Part shown: positions 23,141 through 33,100 of the stretch, one piece after another | Layout: every line of letters starts with the position of its first letter | Position numbering within the stretch: position 1 is the stretch's first letter | From: Tritrichomonas musculus | Lineage: Eukaryota > Parabasalia > Tritrichomonadida > Tritrichomonadidae | Direction: 5' to 3' | DNA length: 64,000 nucleotides | NCBI GenBank assembly: GCA_039105265.1 | Contig: JAPFFF010000014.1 | Location: 2,604,001 to 2,668,000 of the forward strand | Translations under genes and position numbers: made by a program | The notes under the pieces: model-generated | Told to the model about the DNA's origin: nothing | The model's input: only the letters and a program-made list of their open reading frames with translations | The model's database searches: none

Positions 23141-23415
23141 AAAATTGTATATTTTCAATTTATTTTAATCGTATATTAACAATATTTTCTATATGTGCAC
23201 TCAAAAGCTTAAAAATTGAGTCAACAGAAAAATAATTGAAATTTGTGATCTCAGAATTAAAATATTGAATTTGAAAAATTAATCAAAAACTGAAAACTCA
23301 AAGTAGTTATGAAAACTATAGGTTTATTTATTTATTTTAATCGTGTATTTATTTTTTTGACATGTCAGATTTTTTATTGTTTTAAACTTTTTGATAAAAT
23401 TATTTTTCAAACAAT

Positions 23416-23613
23416 ATGGAAGAAACTCAACAATTTGATTTAAAAAAGTTAACTCTTCTAAATAAAATCGGTTCAGGGTCATTTGGTGAAGTATATTGAG
23501 CAAAAGATAATGAAACAGGAGATATTTATGCGGCCAAGATATCTCTTTCATCTTTAGATGACATTGAAGATTCAGAAGATGCCTTACAAAACCTTTCAAG
23601 AGAAGTTAACATA
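23416..23613 (+). pseudogene. Separated N-terminus of the following kinase, with in-frame TGA
   Basis: From an ATG at 23416 the frame reads MEETQQFDLKKLTLLNKIGS then GSFGEVY, hits TGA at 23497-23499 (codon 28), and continues AKDNETGDIYAAKISL into the next entry without any other break. It supplies the glycine loop and the conserved AAK lysine that the downstream open frame lacks. So the intact ancestor began here. Confidence 0.85.
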
Positions 23614-26600
23614 ATGGCCAAATTAAATCATCCATGCATATTAAAATTTATAGGATTTTGTAAAACAGCATTCCATGGAGAACCTCAACCAGTTATTATC
23701 ACCGAGTTTATATCTAAAGGTTCACTGGAAAACTTAATTTTGCTAGAAAGGCAATCTCTTGCTGATAAAAAGTGGAATGATACCCAAAAATTAATAACAA
23801 TTTATGGAATAGCTGCAGCAATGTCATATTTACATTCTCACAATATTATTCATCGTGATTTAAAGCCTGCAAACATTTTGATGGATGATAATTTTTATCC
23901 AATAATCGCAGATTTTGGTCTTTCAAAAATTAACCACCAGAACCAAGACAGCATTTCATTTGTTTCAGCAACAGGAATAAAAGGAACCTTCCTTTATATT
24001 GCACCAGAAATTCTCGAAACATATGACTACACAAAAGAAGGAGATGTTTATGCTTTTTCACTAATTGTCTATGAAATTGTAACTAATGAAGAACCATTTA
24101 AAAACTATTCATTGTCAAAGTTTATGTCTTCTATAAATAAAGGACTTCGTCCTAAAATAAATTTTGCCATTTCTGATTCTTACAAAAACCTGATTGAAAG
24201 TTGTTGGTCACAAGACCCCAAAAGTCGTCCAACATTCGATGAAATTGTGGATAAATTAAGAAATGATCCTGGTTTTATTACTGATCTTATTGATGAAAAT
24301 GATTTCTTTGATTTTGTCGACTATATTGATGAATATCAAACAACTTTTGATTCAAAAAAGCGCATTATTAATATCGATGAATTTAGAAGAAATAGAAAAG
24401 AATCAAAAAAGGAGGATGATTCAAAGTCAAATGATCCAAATTTACTTACTGATGCAGAAGAACTGTTTCAATACTGGAGGAAAATATTTCTAAAAGAAGA
24501 AGATCCGAAGAATACAGAAGAAATTACTGTATATTTAAAGAAAGCCGTTGATCAAGGACATTATAAGGCAACCATTGCATATGCAAGAATTTTAAAAGAT
24601 GGACTTGGAGTTCCAGAAGATAAAAAAGAAGCCATTCGTTATTTCAAAATTGCAGTAGAAAAAGGTGATCCAGAATCAATGTTCATATTGGGAGAGATGA
24701 TTGAAAATGGAGAAGGAATTGAAAAAGATCCAAAAGAAGCAATGAGATTATATAAGATGTCAGCAGATAATGGTTATTTAGATGCTTTCTTTGTTTATGG
24801 TATGAAATTGCTTGATGGTGTTGGTGGTTCTCCGGATCCGTATACAGCATGTTCTTATTTAAAAAAAGGAGCAGATAAAGGAGATCCAAGATCCATTCAT
24901 AATTACGCAGTAATGCTTGAAAGTGGAAAAGGAGTTGCAATAGATAAGAAAGAAGCTTTGAAATATTACAAGCAAGGAATTGAAAAAGGGATGATTCAAT
25001 CAATGTATAATTACGCAAAGTTACTTTTGGAAGGTGATGGTGTTCAAGCTGATGTAGAAGAAGGTTTTAAGTACCTTAAAATATCAGCCGACAAAGGATT
25101 TACTGCTTCAATTTGGGGATGCGCTGTATTGTTACATCAAGGAAAAATTGTTCCTCAAAACTATGAAGAAGCCGCAAAATATTACAAAATGGGGATTGAA
25201 AAAGGTGATGTTAATTCAATGTATAACTATGCAATGATGCTAGAATTCGGTCAGGGTGTTCCTGTTGATTGTAAAAAGGCTAGTTATTATTTCAAAATGG
25301 CAGCTGATAAAGGCGAAGTTTCATCAATGGTTCATTATGCCATCATGTGCAGAGATGGAAAAGGAATCCCAGTGAACAAAGATGAAGCGCGTAAATATTT
25401 CAAAATGGCATCGGATAAAGGAGATAAAAATGCAGAATCATGTTATCTTAAATTAGTTTTTGATCCATCATCTGATACTAATGAGGTATCTTCAACTTCA
25501 ATTGACATTGAAGATCCTAACAAATTATTCAAAATGTGGTGGGATCTGTTCAGCGGAAATGGTGTTCCAATGAATAAGAAAGAATCAATCAAGTATCTCA
25601 AAAAAGCAGCAGATAAAGGACACCTTAAATCTATATTAAATTATGCAGAAATTGTTCGACTTGGAATCGGTGGTATCCCTGTTAACATGGAAGAAGCAAT
25701 CAAATATTATAAAATCGGAATTGATCTAGGTGAGCCTGAATGCATGTTCAAATATGGATTGCTTTTAGAAAATGGAACCATAGCATCAACTAATCCAAAA
25801 GAATGGATTAAATATCATCAAATGGCTGCATTAAAAGGACATCCTGGAGCATTGTTCAAAGTTGGAGTTGAATATTTCTATGGGTATGAAAATAATACCC
25901 ATTTTGAAGAGGGCTGCAGATACATCAAACAATCAGCTGATAAAGGGAACATAGATTCATTGAACTTTTATGGTTACATGTTACAAGAAGGAAAAGGTGT
26001 CAAAGCAAACAGAAAAGAAGCCTTAAAATATTATAAAATGGCAGCTGATAAAGGATCTGAAGATTCCTTATACAATTATGGAATATTGTTAACTAAAAAC
26101 AAGTCAAATCAAGCTGAAATTGAAGAAGGTATAAAATGTATCAAAATAGCTGCTGAGAAGGGCTCTGCTGAAGCAATGTATAATCTTGCTATGATGTACT
26201 TCAAAGGTATAGATGTTCCTAAAAATTATGAAGAAACAATTAAGTATTATAAGATGGCAATTGAAAAAGGACATGTACTTTCTACATACAATTATGCAGT
26301 GATGTTAACACAAGGAATTGGCGTGTCAAAGGATTATAAAGAGGCTAGTAGATTATTCAAAATTGCCGCTGATAAAGGTTACACTAATTCAATGTTTAAT
26401 TATGCATTATTTGTTAAAAAGGGAGCAGGTTCACCACTCAATAAGAAAGAAGCTGCCAAATATTTTAAAATGGCAGCAGATAATGGTCATGTTGAAGCAA
26501 TGGTTGAATATGGTGTCATGCTTGAATTTGGTGATGGTATTTTGATCAATAAAAAAGAAGCTGCCAAATACTATAAAATGGCTGCAGATAAAGGAAATAA

Positions 26601-26649
26601 AACTGGAAAGAATAATTACACAAAATTGAAGTCTTTAGGAGAAATATAA
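23614..26649 (+). CDS. TKL-type kinase with long Sel1 array (N-terminus cut off by a TGA)
   Basis: 1011 residues from an internal ATG; 1077 if counted from 23416 through the TGA. The kinase part keeps [23 protein letters not shown] and CWSQDPKSRPTF. Taken from the internal ATG the protein lacks the ATP-binding loop and lysine, so it could not be an ordinary kinase. From about residue 280 to the end are roughly 18-19 Sel1 repeats (for example YNYAMMLEFGQGVPVDCKKA), split by a short linker around residue 625. The remaining thousand codons are undamaged, so the lesion is recent, a sequencing error, or the TGA is read through. The layout otherwise matches the giant gene at 4598 in miniature. Confidence 0.85.
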   Translation: MAKLNHPCILKFIGFCKTAFHGEPQPVIITEFISKGSLENLILLERQSLADKKWNDTQKLITIYGIAAAMSYLHSHNIIHRDLKPANILMDDNFYPIIADFGLSKINHQNQDSISFVSATGIKGTFLYIAPEILETYDYTKEGDVYAFSLIVYEIVTNEEPFKNYSLSKFMSSINKGLRPKINFAISDSYKNLIESCWSQDPKSRPTFDEIVDKLRNDPGFITDLIDENDFFDFVDYIDEYQTTFDSKKRIINIDEFRRNRKESKKEDDSKSNDPNLLTDAEELFQYWRKIFLKEEDPKNTEEITVYLKKAVDQGHYKATIAYARILKDGLGVPEDKKEAIRYFKIAVEKGDPESMFILGEMIENGEGIEKDPKEAMRLYKMSADNGYLDAFFVYGMKLLDGVGGSPDPYTACSYLKKGADKGDPRSIHNYAVMLESGKGVAIDKKEALKYYKQGIEKGMIQSMYNYAKLLLEGDGVQADVEEGFKYLKISADKGFTASIWGCAVLLHQGKIVPQNYEEAAKYYKMGIEKGDVNSMYNYAMMLEFGQGVPVDCKKASYYFKMAADKGEVSSMVHYAIMCRDGKGIPVNKDEARKYFKMASDKGDKNAESCYLKLVFDPSSDTNEVSSTSIDIEDPNKLFKMWWDLFSGNGVPMNKKESIKYLKKAADKGHLKSILNYAEIVRLGIGGIPVNMEEAIKYYKIGIDLGEPECMFKYGLLLENGTIASTNPKEWIKYHQMAALKGHPGALFKVGVEYFYGYENNTHFEEGCRYIKQSADKGNIDSLNFYGYMLQEGKGVKANRKEALKYYKMAADKGSEDSLYNYGILLTKNKSNQAEIEEGIKCIKIAAEKGSAEAMYNLAMMYFKGIDVPKNYEETIKYYKMAIEKGHVLSTYNYAVMLTQGIGVSKDYKEASRLFKIAADKGYTNSMFNYALFVKKGAGSPLNKKEAAKYFKMAADNGHVEAMVEYGVMLEFGDGILINKKEAAKYYKMAADKGNKTGKNNYTKLKSLGEI

Positions 26650-27147
26650 ATAATAAATAAAGTAAAAAAGATTTTTTTATATTTTAGTTTTAATATGATC
26701 TTTCGCTTCAACATCATGTCTTACATGCAAACTAACACTTACAAGTAAGCTTGAGGATTCAAAATTCAAATTAATTCGATCTATTAAATTCTAAGTTAAT
26801 AGAATTTTGTTTTCAGGAAGATTTCCTGAATATCTTAAAAATGAAATAAATTATAAAAATATATAATAATCTGATACTTGTATTGGTTTGTTGAATTCTC
26901 GGCATTATGAAGTTCAACAAAAATTTTTTATTAAGAAAATTCTTGTGGTCAACCAATTGAATACTCATAAAGATTTATAAAATTTTATTACATTTTTTAT
27001 TTATCTTTGTCTATATTGAATAAATTCAAGAATTGTTATAATACCTTTAAATTAATAAAAGTAAATTCAATAAATATTTCTATTTTAAAAGATTCGAAAT
27101 ATTTACTGTTTTTTTAAAATAGAGAGGTCTGTTTATTAATATTTATT
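26650..27147. other. Intergenic between convergent genes
   Basis: About 500 bases between the 3' ends of two convergent kinase genes. AT-rich, no recognisable feature. Confidence 0.5.
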
Positions 27148-30100
27148 TTAAATGAATTCATTTGTTGTGAGTATTTCTTTTGCCTTGTTGATGTCTTTTA
27201 CAACACCGATTCCTTTCATGAAGCAAGATGCATAATTATTTATAGTTGTCTTTGTTTTGTTGATCTGATATGCTTTTTCAAACCATTTGAAAATTTCAGA
27301 ATCATAATTGTCATCTGATTCCTTGTTGAGCATATCATAATACAATGCAATTTCTGTTGCAAATCGTTCATACAATTCATCTGCTTGACTTTCAAGAATC
27401 ATTTCAATTCCTTTCTTACGATTCTTGTTTGTGCCAATTCCTTTTGCAATGAAGTAACCAAGAAGGCATTTTGAGTACTTCTCATCTTTGTTGGCACCTT
27501 CTGTTGCAACTTGGAAAGCTTTTTGATCATCTTTAAATGCTTCATGAAAAAGGCGTGCAAGCATGAAATATGAAAAATTGAATCCTTGGTTAATCGATTC
27601 TTCAAGATGTTCTCGTGCTAGTTGATAGTGATTATGCTGGTCAAAAATAAGTGAAACTGCATATTTGTGATGTGCAACTGGGTCGTTGATTCGAAGTCCT
27701 TCTTTGATTAAATCTATAAATAAGTTTTTATGTTTATTGTGGCAATAATCAAAGACTGACGAAACTTCGTATTTGTCTTCTATACTGTTGAGAAGATGCA
27801 TTAAAGCTTTCGCATTATTTGCGTTTATGTATTCATGTATTAAATCAAGTTTGCTTGTTTCATTTTCTTGTCCAACAAGTGAACAACGTTCATCTTCATT
27901 TGGCATTTCAATTTCAACTTCTTTATGAAGACATGGGTTTACATTTGTATTTAATTTTTCTGTTTTGTAGATTTTTTGATTTGATTTGTCTTCTTTTTTA
28001 TCTTTTGCATTGATATCTGTTTCATCTTCTTTTATTTTCTGAAGGCATGAATCATCTTCAGTTTTATTAGATTTTAATTCTTCACTTCCATTGATTTTTT
28101 GGTCTGATTCTTCTTCTTTTATTTGATTTTTTGCATTGAAATCTGTTTCATCTTCTTTTATTTTCTGAAGGCATAAATCATCTTCAGTTTGACTATTTGT
28201 ATTAGATTTTAATTTTTCTTGTTTGTAGAATTTTGGTGTTGCTTTTTCTATTTTTTGGTCTTTGTTATTGAAAATAATCTCATCTTCATTTATTTTCTGA
28301 GGGCCAGAATCATTTTCTGATTGATTATTTTCATCTTCCTGAATTTTTTGCGCTTTTTCTTCAAATTCACTATTATTGAAATCATTTTTTATATCCTCTT
28401 CGATTCTTTGATGATATTTTGTGTGAGTTTTTATGAAATTGATGTATTTCTTGTAATCATCCGAATTTATATCTTCAGTAATGAATTCAGAATCCATTTC
28501 CAAATGACTAATGATTTCATCGAATGTTGGTCTTTCTCCTGGATCTTGACTCCAGCATTTTTCGATAAGATTTTTATAACAAGATTGAATTGGCTGATCA
28601 AACACTGGACGTTTTTTCTTAACAACAACTTCGTTAAATATCTGACTTGTGCTCGAGAGTTCATTGAAAGGTATTTGACCAGTGATCAATTCATAAACAA
28701 TGAAAGAGAATGAATAAACATCGCTGGATTCAGAATAATCATTAAATTGCAATATTTCAGGTGCTGAATAAGCTGGAGTTGCTTTACATCCAGAAATTGA
28801 CTGGTTTGTCATTGTTTCATTATTCAGGATTCCATTTGACAATCCAAAATGGCCAATTTTTGGGAAAATGCAATCATCGAGGAAAATATTAGATGGCTTC
28901 AAAGATCGATGAACAATACCAAATGAATGTAAGTACGACATTCCTGAAGCAATTCCATATATGTTTATTAATTTCTTTGTTTCATTCCAGCCAGATATAG
29001 AACTGTGATTTCGTTCTATATCCAAGATGTCACTCAATGTTCCATTCGACACATATTCAGTGACAATTACTGGCTTCCTCTGTTTTTTGAAATCAAATGG
29101 ACTGAATCCAATAAATTTGAGAATTGAAGGATGATTTAAATTAGAAATTATGCTTATTGCACTCGATAAATGTGAAATTTCTTCTTTTGTCAACTTTTTG
29201 GTTTTGATCATTGACATTTGTCCTGCGAATATTTGTCCTGTCTCAATTTCTTTGAACTTATAAAGTTTAGAAACATCAGCTTTATTTATTAGTGATTGTC
29301 TTTCATACTTATTTATGTCTAAAAAGCAATCATTTGGTATTTCTTCTGAAGGTTTTTGAATAGAATGGTTTGAATCATTTGAAACTTTAGTAAAATCGAA
29401 TTTCAATGCTGAAACTTCATTTTCTGAATCTTTTATAAATGAAACATAATTTAAAAATTCAACTTCATCAACATTCTTTGTTATAAAGTCTTCGTTTGTT
29501 TCAAGAAGATTTTTAATATAGTCAAAAGTTGGTCTTTTTTCAGGATATGACATCCAGCACTTTTCAATTAGTTTCTGATAACAATAAGGAACTTGATGTT
29601 CTTTTTTAAATTTTGGCCTGATATTCTTAACGACATCATTATAAACTTGGTATTGGTTATAACCTTTATAAAGAATTTCATTTGTCATTATTTCATAAAC
29701 AATCATGCCGAAAGCATATACATCACCTTTTTCAGAATATATTTGTTTGCCCATTACTTCAGGTGCACAATAAGCATAGGTGCCTTTGAATCCTGATTTC
29801 AATTTCAACAATAATTCTTCTTCTGATTTTTTTGTGAGATCTTTTGATAATCCAAAATCAGCAATTTTTGGAAACAAATATTCATCAAGGAGAATGTTTG
29901 CTGGCTTTAAATCACGATGAATGATTTTGTGTTTATGTAAATAAGACATGCCAGAAGCTATTCCATAAATATTAATGAGCTTTTTAGTATCATCCCAATT
30001 GTGATCTCCGCAGAAATTCCTTTCCAAATCTAAAATGGAGTCCAGTGAACCTCCTGAGGCTAGTTCAGTGATGATAACTGGCTTTGGATGATTTTTGAAA

Positions 30101-33100
30101 TTAGTTGGACTAAATCCAATGAATTTTAAAAGTGCTGGATGATTCAATTGTGCTATAATATCAATTTCTCGACAAAGATTAATAATTATGTCATCTGAAC
30201 ATTGGTCCATTTCATAAATTGATATTTTTGCTGCGTATGTCTCACTTGTTTCTTTATTAATTGCTTTGTAAACAACGCCAAAACCTCCTTCTCCAAGTTT
30301 TGATATTTTTGTAAAGTTTTCAAGATCAAGAGAATCTAAATTTACAGAAAATTGAAGCTTCGGCCGACTTCTCAATTGCTTAAAATCAATTTTTACTGGT
30401 TTAAATATATTTTCATTATTATTGAAATGAAGTGGACTTTTAGCTTGTTGAATTTCATTATTGAATTCACAAGCAGTTTTCGTTCCTTCAGTAAATTTGA
30501 TATAATTATAAAGCTCTTCTTTATTGATTTTATTAGTAATGAAATCAGGATTGTTTTTGAGTTGATCAACAATTTGTTGGAAAGTAGGACGTTGTTCAGG
30601 TTCATGTGACCAACATTTTTCAATAAGTTTTTTATAACATTCTGGAATTGGATCTATAAATTCAGGCCTTTTTCTTTGATCACAAATGAATTCTTTAATG
30701 GCAAATTCAGAAATTTTTGTGAAAACTTTTTGATTCGTGATGATTCTGTACACAAGAATAGCAAAAGAATAAACATCACTAGCAAAGCTTGGATCTTCAC
30801 CATTCATTAATTCTGGCGCTGTAAATTCATCATCTTCATCAAAAACATCATCTTCGAGATTTATGCTGAATTCTGGTATTTTCGGGAATAAAAAATCATC
30901 AAGAAATATATTGCTTGCTTTTAAGTAACGAAAAACAATATTTTTTGAATGTAAATAAGACATGCATGAAGCAATACCATAAATATTGATAAGTTTTTTG
31001 GTTTCATCCCATCCGATTTCTTCTCTGTTTTCTTCGTTTAGTTCCAAAATTCGATTCAACGTGCTGTTGGACACTTTTTCCATGATGAAAATTGGTCTTG
31101 GTTTATTTTTGAAGTTCACAGGACTGTATCCAATAAAGTCCAACAAAGAAGGATGTTTTAGATTTGAAATTGTCTTTAAATATGATCCAATATCATTTAT
31201 ATTTTTATAATTCAAAAAATAATTATCATATTTATTCAAATTTTTGGCTGTATATTGCGCTTTTGTTTCTTTATCATAAATTTCGTAAATTTTATAGTCA
31301 TCGCCTCTACGAATTAATTTTCCTTTTCTATATTTGCAAATATCAACATAATCCAATTCAAAAGAGATATCAAAATCTTCTGTTTCATAAATGCTCTTAT
31401 TATAAATTTTGTATTCAAAATCAGGGAATTTCCAAATTTGGAATCTGAAATATTCTTCAAGTTCTTTAATTTGACGATCATTGTCAAATGTGATTGGAAA
31501 TTCATCAATGTATTTAATGTATTCGTAATATTCTTCTTCATTAATGTCTTCCGTGATGAATTCTTTGTTATTTTTTAATTGAAAAACAATTTCGTCAAAT
31601 GTTGGTCTTTCTGAAGGATCTTGTGACCAACACTTCTCAATAAGTTGTTTGTAACATTCTGGAATTTTACTATCGAATGATGGGCGATAACCTTTTTCTG
31701 CAATCATCTTTTTAATTTGTTTAGGACTAATTCCATTATTAAAACATTTTTTATCCATCATAATTTCATACATAACAAAGGCAAATGAATAAACATCACT
31801 CGCTTTGCTATATTCTTTTCTCAAGTAAACTTCTGGTGCTAGATATGCAGGTGTTCCTTTGATATGCTGACTTGTTTCAAATGTATTTTTCGCTCTTTTG
31901 GAAATATGAAATCCTGACAATTTTGGATAAAAAGAACAGTCAATAAAAATGTTTTCTGTTTTTAAATCACGGTGAATAATATTATTTTTGTGAAGATATG
32001 AAACAGCTGATGCAATTCCATATATATTAATCAATTTTTTGGTATTGTTCCACTGATTTGATCGAATTTGATTAACATTGCTTAAAAATCCATGAGGAGA
32101 AGCATATTCTAAGATTGCTGATGGTTGATTTCTATTAATTAGATCAATACAGCTGTAATTAATACATCTTAATATTGATGGATGATTTAGCTGCAGCATG
32201 ATATTCAACTCTCTGCAGAATGTCAGTATATTGTGTTTATAAAAATTATAACCAAAGTTCATCAAAGTGAAATTATTTCCTGTTTCTGTTTCAACGACAT
32301 TAGAAATGGTATAATATAAGCAATCAGCCAAGTTATCATCATTACAATCAAAATCTTTAATGTCAAAAGGTGAAATATCTAAATTGACACTTATCATTTC
32401 AGTTTCATATATTGAGCCTTTTGATGAAAAATTGATTGATTTAAATGTATGAAGTTTTGATTCCATTATCTCATCAAGTTGCTTTATATGATGATCATCG
32501 TCAAATGTGATTGGAAATTCATCAATGTATTTAATGTATTCATGATATTCTTCTTCGTTAATGTCTTCTGTGATGAATTCTTTGTTATTTTTTAATTGAA
32601 AAACAATTTCGTCAAATGTTGGTCTTTCTGAAGGATCTTGTGACCAACACTTCTCAATAAGTTGTTTGTAACATTCTGGAATTGGTATATCGAATGATGG
32701 ACGATAACCTTCTTCTGCAATCATTTTTTTAAGCTGAACAGGTTTAAGATAAACATCGAATGGATAACTATAACTGCCCATCATGATTTCATATATAATA
32801 AAAGCAAATGAATAAACGTCGCTCGCTTTGCTATATTCATTCCTCAAGTAAACTTCTGGTGCAAGATATGCAGGTGTCCCTTTGATATGATGACTTGGTT
32901 CCAATTTCAGTTCTTTGACAATATGAAACCCATCTATTTTTGGCAAATAATATTTATCGAAATAAATATTTTCGGTCTTTAAGTCACGATGAATTATATC
33001 ATGTGAATGTAAGTATGACATTCCTGCTGCAATTCCATAAATAAAAATCAACTTTTTTGTTCCAAAAAATCCATATTTTTTTTGTTTCATTTCTCTTTTA

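Noticed and set aside
23497-23499. TGA as selenocysteine
   Set aside because: The position is in the glycine loop of a kinase, where no selenocysteine is known, and I see no nearby stem-loop that would argue for it.
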